This document shows positions 1-9,670 of a DNA stretch of 64,000 bases, piece after piece; position 1 is the stretch's first letter, and every line of letters begins with the position of its first letter. This stretch comes from Rhyacophila brunnea. Lineage: Eukaryota > Arthropoda > Insecta > Trichoptera > Rhyacophilidae. Position numbers and translations under genes: made by a program. The DNA is taken from contig JAGYXB010002034.1 of the NCBI GenBank assembly GCA_022495005.1, positions 434,001 to 498,000 on the forward strand. Direction: 5' to 3'. The notes under the pieces were generated by a model. The model did no database searches. It worked only from the letters and a program-made list of their open reading frames with translations, and was not told where the DNA came from.

Positions 1-118
1 AGTTGCGTACTTATAATTCAAATCAAAACACCGGGCGCAGTGACATCCCAATTGTTTTTCAATGATATTTTTTTGTAAATCATGCATGGGATCGGATGTC
101 TCATTCTCTGTTATGTAC

Positions 119-652
119 CTCTATAACAGTGGCGAAGGATAGAGGTAGGTTGTTAAGATCCGCAATGAATAGTGGACACTAAACTCTGTCAGTCATACGT
201 ATTTTTTGTCATTAAAAAAAGACTACAATTTACAGATGGTGTTGCTTAGTTTTTTTTAAATTCAATTAAACCCTACGAAAACCAAGCCATAATAAATAAT
301 AGTCAAAAAAAGTCGTCTATAAAATATCAAAAATTATATAATTAAATCATACATAACTTTGGATATTTTATAGATAGAATAATATTTTTATCTATTATAG
401 CTAGGTTTAACCAGGACTTAAAAAAAATTAACCAACAATATATTGTGTAATATGTATTTTTAATCCAACGAAAACAAATACGTATGAATGAAAAAGTGTG
501 CACAATTTTGTCGTATCGCCAAAAGTATACATTTAAAAACTAACCAACACCATCTGTAAAACAAACAAATACGTATTACTAATAAAGTTTGATGTGCACT
601 ATTTATGGCGGATCTTAACAGCCTACCTCAACCATTCGTTACTGCTCTATAA
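119..652. mobile_element. hAT-type MITE, family A copy 1, complete with TSD
   Basis: The element (127-644, 518 bp) begins CAGTGGCGAAGG and ends TTCGTTACTG. It is flanked by perfect 8-bp direct repeats CTCTATAA (119-126 and 645-652). The first and last 120 or so bases are inverted copies of one another. They carry the recurring block ending in a purine-rich GATGGTGTTG stretch, so the terminal inverted repeats are long. No transposase is present, so it is non-autonomous. An 8-bp TSD with CAG/CTG ends is typical of hAT elements. Five more copies lie in the window, with copy-specific insertions and deletions. The family and boundaries are secure from the sequence; the hAT assignment is inferred. 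Confidence 0.88.
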
Positions 653-1179
653 TTAACGTCTTATCCATCTGTACCCATGAGATATCACTGAGTGAAATTC
701 AAATGCAGTTTTCGCAATCCATATCTATATTTTAGATTGAAACCATGATACTAAACTTCGTTCATAGGATGACACAAAAAATAATAAAGAATCTGGGGTG
801 TAGAATTTTCATTACCCCCTCCACTTCCAAATGGGAGTAAATACTTTTACGTCTGAAACAATCCCTTCGAAGAAAAGTATGTCATGCATATTTATTATTA
901 AAAATACGTCTTTATAAAAATGTCCGCCGACACATACCACCAGCCGTTGGTTGACTGGCCGAACGCCCGTCAACCCTTCCGCCGTAGTAAATGTAGAAAA
1001 CAGCCGATAGATTCGACTACGCAGGGCATAGAGTGGTAAAAACGGAGCGACTGTCGTAATGGGCGGAGGCGATAAGGAAAAATAATTTTAGTCCAAGACA
1101 ATGGATACGGTGACAATCGGTGGACTTCCATATATCTACGTTATATTTTTTGTACCTATTTACTATATATACTGTTTTT
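653..1179. other. No gene seen; GC-richer patch at 920-1080
   Basis: No credible ORF. The patch at about 920-1080 is richer in CpG than its surroundings and lies just upstream of a LINE-like 3' tail. It may be the decayed 3' coding end of that LINE, but no protein match could be read. Confidence 0.4.
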
Positions 1180-1318
1180 ATAATACTGCATATATTTCTT
1201 TGTTCTTTATACTGTTTTAATACTATTTCTTTGTTTTTTTAAATGTCATGAACGTCTTAAATTTATAACTTGTATAGTACACTATATTATGTAAAATTAA
1301 ATTTGAATTTTTATTATT
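1180..1318 (+). mobile_element. Non-LTR retrotransposon 3' tail fragment
   Basis: A T-rich stretch with the words ATGTCATGAACG, AATTTATAACTTGT and AAATTTGAAT in the same order as the better-preserved tail at 59585-59780, which ends in (TTTGA)n. The shared order suggests both are 3' UTR ends of one LINE family. No coding part is retained here. Confidence 0.45.
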
Positions 1319-1651
1319 TGAAATTCCTTAGTTGGGAATTTTCCTGTTCAACTGCGACAACCGATCCTGTTCTTAATTATTGTAAGTTCTGTAATAATAC
1401 TATATTCTATTGCAATTTATTTTAACCATTACATTGTCAAAAAGAATTGATAGTGAAAACGATTAAGCAAGTTAGTAGGTATATTGTACCAACTTGCGAC
1501 AAATTCTGATGACAATAAGGTCAACTCAAGACACAAGCAACGATTCGAAAAAATATCTGACCACAGTCAAGACAGACGCAGATGACACTCATTTCACATT
1601 CACCGAACTCTATTTTACCATAATAGTTTCGATGACTTTATTATGCCTTGT
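1319..1651. other. No gene seen
   Basis: AT-rich sequence. A 60-codon open frame at 1494-1676 has no recognisable features and looks like chance. Confidence 0.5.
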
Positions 1652-1810
1652 CCACATGGCGCGTGTCTCGCCATGAGATCATGTGGACACCTCAATGAGG
1701 CCACCTGTACCTCGACTGCGCGCGACAGTCGTCACGGCTTTAGTGCCTGTGGACGGCTTAATGAGGTCTCATGTACCTGGAATGCGCGCTAGTCAAAACG
1801 CGCCATGTGG
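1652..1810. repeat. GC-rich block with internal duplication bounded by a 12-bp inverted repeat
   Basis: The outer ends CCACATGGCGCG (1652-1663) and CGCGCCATGTGG (1799-1810) are perfect inverted complements. Between them two imperfect direct repeats of about 50 bp (1681-1731 and 1746-1795) share the words CTGTGGAC, AATGAGG, ATGTACCT and GCGCGC. The block is distinctly GC-richer than its neighbours. It could be the regulatory part of an LTR element, given the LTR-like sequence downstream, or a small foldback unit. Its nature is unknown. Confidence 0.6.
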
Positions 1811-2416
1811 ATAAAGCCTTACTAGCTTAAGTATCGTAGAGACCGGTTAAGGTTTACTACGCCATCCCTATTCAGACCAGAGATAGTCAAGGAAAAGATG
1901 GCCCAGAATCATCGCCAACGTCCAACAACGGATATAGCACAGAAAGAAGAAGTTACTATTCTCGATAATTGCAATGAATTATCATTGTTTACCGATTTTT
2001 TGTCGAGTGTCCAAAATTATGCACGAAAAACAAATTCTGGCGTCCATTCCGAGAGTTCAATAAACCCTGCCGCGAAAGAATAGTTTTGCAGTTATCGCAA
2101 AATGTTGCCAATTATTTTTACACACCCCGTACAGTAGCTAATATTACATGTGTGTGTGGGCACGAACAAAAATTATCAATCACCACCACATTCATAAATC
2201 CAGTGGGAATCGCACGCACCACGCGGGATAGTATTTTATACATGTGAGTGCTTCACAACTAAAAACAAACAATAATTATCCAGAAACACTGCACGGTTTA
2301 ATCATTTAAAAAAAATACAAACATATATTATCAATATTGTAGAATTTATTCAGTTTATAACTTCTACGAAAAACAAGGATTGATGTTTAAATAACAATTG
2401 AAAAAATATATATTAG
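1811..2416. other. No firm gene; short open frame at 1898-2083
   Basis: A 61-codon frame begins at 1898 (AAGATGGCC context) and stops at 2083, with no domain. With the duplicated block upstream and the LTR-like block downstream it might be retroelement leader sequence. I do not call it a gene. Confidence 0.35.
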
Positions 2417-2658
2417 CGTTCGGTTATATAAAATCGGCCTTACTCGCGACCGAGTGGCGGATAGCTAGGACGCGAAGTGTCAATGACCTCTTTCGTACAC
2501 ATAACGGGCAGAGGCTCTCCAACTTTTATACTGTTAAGTAAATTCTGATTTAATTATTTTTTTAATAATTATTTTTTCGAAAAAATATTTTTTTGAACAG
2601 TTTGTGTTGCCACAATAAACGATGTTAGGAAAATTAAAACACCCGAATTGGCGACGAC
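2417..2658 (+). mobile_element. LTR-like end with candidate primer-binding site
   Basis: A TATATAAAAT box-like run lies at about 2424. Further on come CACAATAAACG (a polyadenylation-signal-like AATAAA) and AAAACA, and a few bases later TGGCGACGA (about 2650-2658). TGGCGACGA is complementary to the 3' end of tRNA-Ser(GCT) plus CCA, a primer known for some Ty3/gypsy-type elements. The order promoter, poly(A) signal, LTR end, PBS is what a left LTR should show. No second LTR and no gag or pol could be read, so this would be a truncated or very decayed element. The call is tentative. Confidence 0.3.
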
Positions 2659-3091
2659 TGTAGTAGAGTCCACGATACTAAAGGAGCTTCTACAGAATGC
2701 CCTGTGTCTGCGTTCAATTATGCGATTTCATGCACACTCACACATTGTTTGCCGATGCCCAAAAAGACTCAAGAGGTTAATTATTGTTTTGTATGCCAAG
2801 TAAAAATTGCAGAGGGGGAGGGGGGCACGAGATGGAGTGGCCAGGTGACGGAATTCATAGGAAAACTATATATTAGCATTCGCCGAAAGGCTTGCAGACG
2901 CCAGGGAAATATGGAGAAAGCCGATTCAAAATTCGGCAGTAGCTGTTTGACAGTAATCATTGCCCTCAATCACGAAGGTGACTACCAAGAAGAAGAATAC
3001 ATAAGCTTTAAAAAAAAATAAGAGCACTGACGTGTAACAGAAAATAACGTTTCGTTTTAATGTCGTCCATTTCACGTTTAATTCTTTTCAT

Positions 3092-4468
3092 TTAAGGGGG
3101 GACATGCTCGTCGAAGGTCAAAATTGAGTTTTTATTGTATTTTCAAACCATGATCCTGGACACTCCTTAAACGTTGTAGATAATCTATTTATATAATTTT
3201 GAAGCCTTATTATCCTTTATAGTTATTTTAAACATTTGATGACTGCATAAAGTATTTTTGTTACATAAAATAGTATTCTTTTAAACCTCTCGCTCTAATG
3301 TTTTAGAATATAGTCATATTTCGGTACATAACTGTGCAGTGGTGTTAAGATTTTTTACATTTATTAATTTTTAAACGCATTTATAAAACCATTAGTATAA
3401 TTTATTACGAGATAATTTTTGTAAATTATTCACGATAAAAAATTATATTGATAATCTCTGTGATCCCAAATTTGACAAGAATTAGGCATTTTATTATTCA
3501 AAAAATCGGCAAGATTAACACATTTGAAGATGAATCTAAAGATACTTATTATAAGCTATGTCTTTGACCATTCAAGTGTGATAAACATCTTATGAATAAT
3601 GATTGCTTTATAATAATTATTGACCTAAGAATAGGTAGTGTTTTTTTGAAACCGCCATTTCTTTTGTCATTCCTAGTAGTTAAGCTACAACATACGGCCG
3701 TAGCCATAAAATGACAAACTATAATTAAAAGTAGGAGTAAAATTAATGTTAACGCGCGTGTTTGAACATGTACCCAACCGAATTTTTTATTTTTTTTTAA
3801 ACGGTACATGTTCAAACACGCGCGTTAACATATTTTACTCCCTACTTCAATTATAGTTTGTCAATTTATGGCTACGGCCGTATGTTGTAGCTTAACCACT
3901 GGGGAATGACAAAAGAAATGGCGTATTTCAAAAAAACACTACCTTATTCTTAGGTCAATAATTATTATAAAGCAATCATTATTCATAAGATGTTTATCAC
4001 ACTTGAATGGTCAAAGACATAGCTTATAATAAATATCTTTAGAATTATCTTCAAATGTGTTAATCTTGCCGATTTTTTGAATAATAAAATGCCTAATTCT
4101 TGTCAAATTTGGGATCTGAAAGATTATCAATATAATTTTTATCGTGAATATTACAAAAATTATCTCGTAATAAATATGCTAATGGTTTTATAAATGCGTT
4201 TAAAAATTAATAAATGTAAAATCTTAACACCACTGCACAGTTATCCGAAATATGACTATATTCTAAAACATTAGAACGAAGGTTTAAAGAATACTATTTT
4301 ATGTAACAAAAATACTAAATGCAATCATCAAATGTTTAAAATAACTATAAAGGATAATAAGGCTTCAAAATATATAAATAGATCATCTAAACGTTTAAGT
4401 CCAGGATCATGGTTTGAATATACAATAAAAACTCAATTTTGACCTTCGACGAGCATGTCCCCCCTTAA
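3092..4468. mobile_element. Long foldback (hairpin) DNA element flanked by TTAA
   Basis: Left arm 3096-3773 and right arm 3804-4464 are near-perfect inverted copies (about 660-680 bp each) around a loop of some 30 nt. The ends read GGGGGGACATGCTCG and CGAGCATGTCCCCCC. Both sides are flanked by TTAA (3092-3095, 4465-4468). TTAA fits a piggyBac-type duplication, but since TTAA is palindromic a TA duplication of a mariner-type element cannot be excluded. There is no transposase; the open frame at 3549-3815 is arm sequence. Differences between arms are scattered substitutions and small indels. A transcript would fold into a very long dsRNA. Confidence 0.85.
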
Positions 4469-4473
4469 CTATT

Positions 4474-4985
4474 TTTTTTATTCAACGAATAATTGACAAG
4501 ATTTAATAATGTAACAGTCTGATTATTGAATATATTACATAATTTTGAAAACACTTCTGAGAAATTATATTATAACCAATAGAAAAAATCTTTTTTGAAA
4601 AAAATTAAGACCCGCAGGATCGAACCTGCATCTCTCGGGTTTCGCGCCCACGCACATAGACCACTATGCTACAGACGCCATACTTTATTGCGACAAATTT
4701 TAACTTAAGGCTCTTAATACTCTCTGAAGCACTTTCCAAATTGAGTTACTATTGGCGATCGGCTTTAGTATTTGAAATCAAAGTAGGTATTACTTTAATT
4801 ACTAACCGACGTCACGGATCACTCCAAGACTTGTAACTTACTTGAAACCCGAGAGATGCAGGTTCGACCCTGCTGGGTGTCTTATTTTTTTCAAATAAGA
4901 TTTTTTCTATTGGTTATACATAATATATTTTCTCATTAGTGTTTTCAAAATTATGTATGTTTAATTATTCTTCTATTTGAGCCAA
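4474..4985. mobile_element. Foldback element containing a tRNA-like core
   Basis: The left arm starts TTATTCAACGAATAATTGAC (4480) and includes ATAACCAATAGAAAAAATC; the right arm (about 4847-4985) repeats these words inverted. On the minus strand, 4603-4680 is tRNA-like: an A box TAGCATAGTGG and a B box GGTTCGATCC. The acceptor ends do not pair and position 33 is not T, so it is not a functional tRNA. The right arm carries a second B-box region (GGTTCGACCC, 4860-4869) on the plus strand. Related copies are at 30229-30385 and 45084-45665. Confidence 0.7.
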
Positions 4986-5257
4986 TTAAAATGAGCGGAG
5001 ATTTGACTACATACTAGGTACAAACATTTGAATGTGGTTCCAGAAAGTTTTCTTACAACTAAATTAAATATTATCGATATGTATCTACATAACCATAGAA
5101 AATTCAATAGGCAGTCTATTGATAGCATTGTTTGTAAATATAATGAAAATAATAGTCCGATACTGACGATCTTGCTGTAGCACTTCGCTTGAGTAGTTAC
5201 TGTGATTTATGATTTTACGCGATTGTTTATACATATCAAGATTCTAAATAATTACGG

Positions 5258-5472
5258 ATGACGGAATTACGGTGACCGAGCAGTTTCCGCGTCGACTTAT
5301 AATGTCGAGTGTCACTGGTTCGAATCCCGGGTCTTGCAAAATTCAAATGTGGTTTTGTCAATGTATGCTTGGACCGCAGAGTATGGATTTTAATAAGTTG
5401 CGCAGCTGGCTAACGTCCATTTCTCATAAAAAAATCTGTTAATACAACCTCTACCCTATATAATAGAGGTTC
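5258..5472 (+). mobile_element. tRNA-derived SINE, plus strand
   Basis: The head has a tRNA-like A box (TGACCGAGCAG) and B box (GGTTCGAATCCC). The body shared with other copies follows: CTTGGACC, then AACGTCCATTTCTC, then AAATCTGTTAATAC, then a TAGAGG tail region. The body is diverged from the consensus seen at 33938 and 39148. Confidence 0.75.
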
Positions 5473-5858
5473 ATAATATTATAATAGATAATATGATATT
5501 CATAGGATTGAACATGTATGTTAACGTATTTTCACATTTATAACACTGATGCAATGTGATTTATCTCAGTGCATACCTGGAAAAAAAATCTAAGAACTTC
5601 AATTCAATTAAGGCTTCGTGAGTAGGTAACAATGGCGAAGGGTGGAGGTAGGCTGTTAAGATCCGCTGTAAATAGTGCACACTAAACTTTAACAGCCATA
5701 CGTATTTGTTTTCATTGAAATAAGAGTACAATTTACAGATGGTGTTGGTTGTTTTTGAAATTCAATTAAACCCTGTGAAAACCAAGCCATAATAGATAAT
5801 AGTCAAAAATACTTGTACCCATTTTAACAAACCTCAAAAATATACATATTACTGAACG

Positions 5859-7020
5859 TTCATCATCATCATCATCATCAGCCTGAATCTATCCACTGCT
5901 GGATGAAAGCCTCTTCAAGTTGATTCCACTTCTCTCGGTCCTGTGCATTGCGTTGCCACGTACTTCCGCAGAACTTTATCATTTCATCGATCCAGCGGCC
6001 TCTAGGTCTACCTTGTGGACGTTTTGTACTTCTTGGATACCACTGGATGACTGGATTTGTCCAACGGTTGTCTCTTCTTCGAGCTATGTGTCCAGCCCAT
6101 CTCCATTTAAGGCTTTTAATAAGCTCTATTACATCGCAAACCCTTGTCTGCTTCCTTATCCACTCATTCCTCTTTTTGTCCTTTCGCGTTATGCCCAGCA
6201 TGCACCTCTCCATACCACGTTATGCTACTCTAAGTTTCTGGATCTCTCTTTTACTTAGGGTCCATGTTTCACACGCATATGTCATCACGGGAAGCACACA
6301 CTGGTTGAACACTTTGCGCTTTAGGCACAGTGGAAGGTCACTTTTGAAGACATTATTCAGGCGGCCAAAAGCACTCCAGCCCAGCTTTACTCTGCGAACA
6401 ATTTCATCAAATATACATCCATCTATAGATACTTGTTGTCCCAGATAGATGTAGCTTTTCACCTGTTCGAGCTGAGTGCCATTGATGAGGATCTCTTTTT
6501 TGCCTGCAAAGCAGTTGAACATGACTTTCGTCTTTGTTACATTTATTTTCAAACCTACTTTGTTGCTTACTTCAGCGAGTTCCTGCATTCTGCTTTGGAG
6601 GTCTTCTGAGTCTTGCGAGAAAATTACTATGTCATCAGCAAAGCGCAGATGACTCAAGTATTCTCCATTTATGGGGATCCCGTTGTCATTCCCGTCAAGT
6701 TGCCTGAATAAGTCTTCAAGGGTAGCTGTAAATAGTTTAGGTGAGATTGTATCACCATGTCGGACTCCTTTGCTGATAGGAAATCTGCGCGATGGTTTAT
6801 GGAGATTTACAGATGCTGTTGCGCTACTGTATATATTATTGAAAATATTTATATAGCGTCCAGGGATTCCTTGTTTTCTGAGTGCATCGAGTATTGAACA
6901 TTTCTTTATCGAATCAAACGCCTTCTCATAGTCTATAAAACCCATGCATAGTGGCAGTTTGTATTCCTGGTACCGCTCTATGATTTCTCTGACGACTTGG
7001 ATATGGTCCATAGTGCTGTA
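5859..7020 (-). mobile_element. 5'-truncated RTE-type non-LTR retrotransposon
   Basis: The minus-strand element ends 3' in a (TGA)n microsatellite (CATCATCATC on the plus strand, 5861-5880), as RTE-clade LINEs usually do. It runs upstream to about 7020, where family A MITE sequence resumes. Only the reverse transcriptase fingers/palm onward and the C-terminal region remain; the endonuclease and the RT start are missing. Confidence 0.85.
5878..7011 (-). pseudogene. RTE-type reverse transcriptase, 5'-truncated, one in-frame stop
   Basis: The minus frame from 7011 to 6220 reads 263 residues. It holds DYEKAFDS (27-34, first catalytic Asp region), GVRHGDTISPKLF (82-94) and FADD (124-127, the catalytic YxDD-type box), then GLKINVTKTK (153-162) and a thumb region. 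An in-frame TAA at 6222-6220 interrupts it. The same frame continues to 5878 with the C-terminal block containing KWRWAGHIARR and GRPRGRWID, typical of the RTE clade. The break is a single stop codon with no frameshift, so decay is recent. The upstream side stops at about 7018, so the first part of RT and the whole endonuclease are absent and the copy is dead. It lies inside a MITE of family A. Reverse transcriptase identity is certain; the RTE clade is very likely. Confidence 0.93.
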
Positions 7021-7361
7021 TTAAACCATTCATAATTTTGGATATTTTATAGATAGAATGGTATTTTTCATCTATTATGGTTTGGTTAAGCAGGGTTTAC
7101 TGAATTTAAAAATAACTATCAAAACAAATGAGAAAGTGTACACGTACAATTTTTTCTGATCGCAAAAATCATACCAAAACTATTATGGCTTGGCTTAATC
7201 AGGTTTAATTGATTTTTAAAATCTAAAGAATAGATACTATCTGTAAATTGTAGTCTTAGTTCAATAAAATCAAATACCTGCGTATGACTAACAAAGTTTA
7301 ATGTGCACTATTTATGGCGGATCTTAACAGCCTACCTCCACCCTTCGCTACTGGTAGGTAT

Positions 7362-8599
7362 ATATATTTTAAGGTTTTCTTCAACACGCATTTCAAACGA
7401 TACCTAGCGCGTACAGTTTATAATATCTATTATTATTTTTTAAATCAATGAGATAGTTAACAATTGGATCTAAACGCCTCTCTACCCAGCCGTTACGATG
7501 AATATTCACTTCCTTAAAGACACGATACGTCATTATCACAGTTGAGTAAACCCGCGCGGTCGACAACAGTTGTATGCATGAGCGCGCCACCCCACGGCTG
7601 CCATCTAACTTCTTTCCCTACTCGTGATGAATATTGTTAGAAGTGCGTTATTGCCGAGAAGTTTTATGTTTGAGTCGCCGAGATGAACCTCTACTTAGGG
7701 TCCAGTAGTTTTTATGTTATATAATAACAAACAGACAGATGTGGATTTTTTATAAATAATTTGTGCTCTAAGGTATCATAAAAATATTTGAAACGTTGAT
7801 TGAAAGACAAATAGGTGTACCGAAATCACAGATAGACACATAATTTAACTATTTATTAGTATGTATAGAATTATAGGTAAACCTTCATCAAAAGCTGCAT
7901 CATTGTTCACTTGAACCACCTTTCCCTCTCAGGTACACATTTATATTTCTGAATATAATTAAGTCTTTATTGACCTGTCTAATATTGTAGTGCATTACCT
8001 AATTAATTTGATTTGGCATTAAACTGATAAGTGTTTTAAACCTGACAATCACGCCTCCATGCAATTCGATTTTATACGTCATTAATTTTAGGAGACAGCA
8101 TCGAAATACGTACATATAAAGAAAACTACAGGTACCAACATAAAATTAAACTTAGAAATAGTTCCGACGAGAAAGAGACTGGTAGAGCCTTAACCCATGA
8201 CAGCGCGTTATCATCAGCTCGGTGGCTATATTATATCGTCACCTCAATACAACTAGATAACTTGATTTTCACTGTTTTTTGTTTTAGCGAATATTATTCT
8301 ACATTTCCTTCTCTACAATATGATAAAACTCAGAGAGTCAGAAGTTAATGGGAACTGAATTATTTTAGTGTTTGAAAATATTAGATAACTTTAAAGCCAT
8401 AAATACATTAAATAAATAATATAATATATCTACAAAATTATTTCATACAATTGAACATTATTAAATCGTTCTCAATTGGACGAGCACAACTTTTCATTTT
8501 TACTTTAAATAATAATTTTAGTCTAGATTTAAGTTAAGTAATCAAGTAAAGTTTAAATAATTTCATTTTTCCAACAATGACCAAATCAGAGTTATCTAC
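7362..8599. other. No gene seen
   Basis: AT-rich sequence without recognisable repeats or coding. The 65-codon frame at 7393-7590 minus lies in a slightly GC-richer patch (7540-7640) and shows nothing recognisable. Confidence 0.5.
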
Positions 8600-8652
8600 C
8601 GTAATAGATTTTTGGGTTTCCACCGTGTGTACTTCTTCCTTCCCTTTTTCTC

Positions 8653-8686
8653 GACGTTTCGGGCTCGTTGCAGAAGCCATTATCAA
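8653..8686 (-). ncRNA. Hammerhead-ribozyme-like relic, copy 1
   Basis: Minus strand order: TTGATAA (8686-8680, where the active core has CUGAUGA), a stem GGCT...AGCC with loop (8677-8662), GAAAC (8660-8656), then GTC (8655-8653). GAAAC and GTC match the conserved core and cleavage triplet, and the stem II pairing is intact. Two changes in the CUGAUGA box should make it inactive. Hammerheads are established parts of PLE terminal repeats; the assignment here is inference from order and spacing. Confidence 0.45.
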
Positions 8687-8808
8687 GAGATGATTATATG
8701 TAATGATGAAGTGTAAGTGTAGGTGTATGGTGTATGAATGCAAACGTCGCTCTAATAATGCCAAAGGAATCCGATTAGCTCAGAGTAAACGTTGCTCAGA
8801 GTAATGTA

Positions 8809-9045
8809 TCAATCATTACGAACAGAGATACCGGATCGAAAATTGGATTTTGCCGACAGTGCCGGAAGCCATGACGTTTTTAACCGTAACCCATCATCCC
8901 TATTAATGTTTTCAGGGTTTCTGTGGATTTCGATGGCCTCATTTACAAATCGTGTGAAATATCCTTTATTCCGACCCTGTATCTTGGTTTCGAAGTCAAA
9001 TTTGTGTCCTGTATCCATCGAGTAATACTCGATGCACGATAGCAC
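8809..9045 (-). pseudogene. Penelope-like element protein, C-terminal fragment (GIY-YIG end)
   Basis: The frame reads 78 residues. It includes MDTGHKFDF (residues 10-18), the segment FVNEAIEIHRNPENINRDDG (32-51) and SWLPALS (58-64). The order His-containing TGH motif, then EAIEI with NxNR(D)DG, then W.P.L is the characteristic end of the PLE endonuclease domain. The catalytic GIY-YIG part and the reverse transcriptase are absent upstream, because the inverted terminal copy begins there. Recognition is by family pattern only. Confidence 0.65.
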
Positions 9046-9052
9046 TCGTCAC

Positions 9053-9086
9053 TTGAAAATGGCCTCTGCAACGAGCCCGAAACGTA
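9053..9086 (+). ncRNA. Hammerhead-ribozyme-like relic, copy 2 (inverted)
   Basis: Plus strand: TTGAAAA, then GGCC...GCCC around the loop CTCTGCAACGA, then GAAAC (9079-9083), then GTA instead of GTC. It has more core changes than copy 1, so it is not expected to be active. Confidence 0.35.
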
Positions 9087-9330
9087 GAGAAAAAGGGAAG
9101 GAAGAAGTACCTACACACGGCGGAAACCCAAAAATCTATTACGATAAAAAAACAAACGTGAATGTCTCAAAAATTACCTAATTGTAGTATTGAGGTGACG
9201 ATATATAGGTAAATACCTATTACAAATCATTAAATAGATTGATAGCATGGATCATAAGAGTTTTCGATCATTCATCACAAACAATACCTCGTATCGAATT
9301 CGGCCCCTTCTTATCCGCAAAAATCCCAAC

Positions 9331-9582
9331 CATGGACGCCGTCGAGGATCCGAAGACCCCGTCGGCGTGCTGCTGGGCCTGGTGATGCTGCCCATGGTGC
9401 AGCAGCTGATGCTGATGCGACGACGAGGAAGACAGCGTCGGCGGAGGAGTCGTGCTGTCGGGCGCCGGCAGATTGGCGCTGCCCTGCGAAGTGCTCGCCT
9501 CGCACTTCACCTGGGCGCGCCCGACGCTGCAGTCAGGTGGCCATTGCGAACCGAAGAGTTCATGGAACTGGCTCGGATCCAT
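9331..9582 (-). CDS. Candidate first coding exon of an unrecognised regulatory-type protein
   Basis: An island of high GC and CpG (about 9331-9665) in AT-rich DNA. On the minus strand an ATG in strong context (GCCATGG, ATG at 9582-9580) opens a frame starting MDPSQFHELFGSQWPP. It then runs through a Ser/Thr/Pro-rich stretch into a His/Gln-rich tract (about residues 55-73) and ends near SSTASM. The high GC ends at about 9331, where ATG|GTTGGG could be a weak donor; without splicing the frame stops at 9268. There is an in-frame stop upstream of the ATG, so the ATG is a natural start and 9583-9665 would be 5' UTR. Low-complexity His/Gln tracts are common in insect transcription factors, but no DNA-binding domain lies in this piece and I do not recognise the protein. 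The opposite-strand frame (9247-9669) is Arg-rich and looks like the shadow. Confidence 0.45.
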
Positions 9583-9670
9583 GGCATGCGTCACGCACTG
9601 GCGGCGGGACCGTCACGTGGATCACGGCAGCGCTTTTCCGCGCTGCGTGGACGCATCGTCGCGCGATGAC

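Larger units (their letters stand above)
5622..7361. mobile_element. hAT-type MITE, family A copy 2, split by a LINE
   Basis: The left end is CAATGGCGAAGG (5630) and the right end CCCTTCGCTACTG (7353), flanked by GTAGGTAA (5622-5629) and GTAGGTAT (7354-7361), a 7/8 TSD. Left sequence matches copy 1 to about 5815 and right sequence resumes at about 7023. The material between is mostly an RTE LINE. The LINE is therefore younger than this MITE copy. Confidence 0.85.
8600..9145 (-). mobile_element. Penelope-like element remnant with inverted terminal copies
   Basis: A C-terminal piece of a Penelope-like (PLE) protein (8809-9045, minus) is bounded by two inverted copies of one sequence: 8600-8683 (read on minus) and 9058-9143 (read on plus), about 85 bp each. 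Both contain CTGCAACGAGCCCGAAACGT. PLE insertions are known for 5' truncation with inverted terminal copies and for hammerhead ribozyme motifs in their terminal repeats. The downstream copy lies in the proper 3' position and strand relative to the ORF. Confidence 0.7.

Noticed and set aside
2704..3021. 105-codon plus frame with CxxC
   Set aside because: The N-terminal CFVC and the later NMEKA...YQEEEY hint at a retroelement, but no family pattern holds over more than a few residues, and a minus frame overlaps.
3549..3815. 88-codon minus frame
   Set aside because: Lies inside one arm and loop of the foldback element; composition only.
4603..4680. tRNA gene on the minus strand
   Set aside because: A and B boxes are present but acceptor ends do not pair and the anticodon loop lacks T33. 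It is repeated in related foldback elements, so it is a tRNA-derived repeat.
9247..9669. 140-codon plus frame, Arg-rich
   Set aside because: It is the opposite-strand shadow of the better candidate exon at 9331-9582 and has a compositional Arg/Ala bias.
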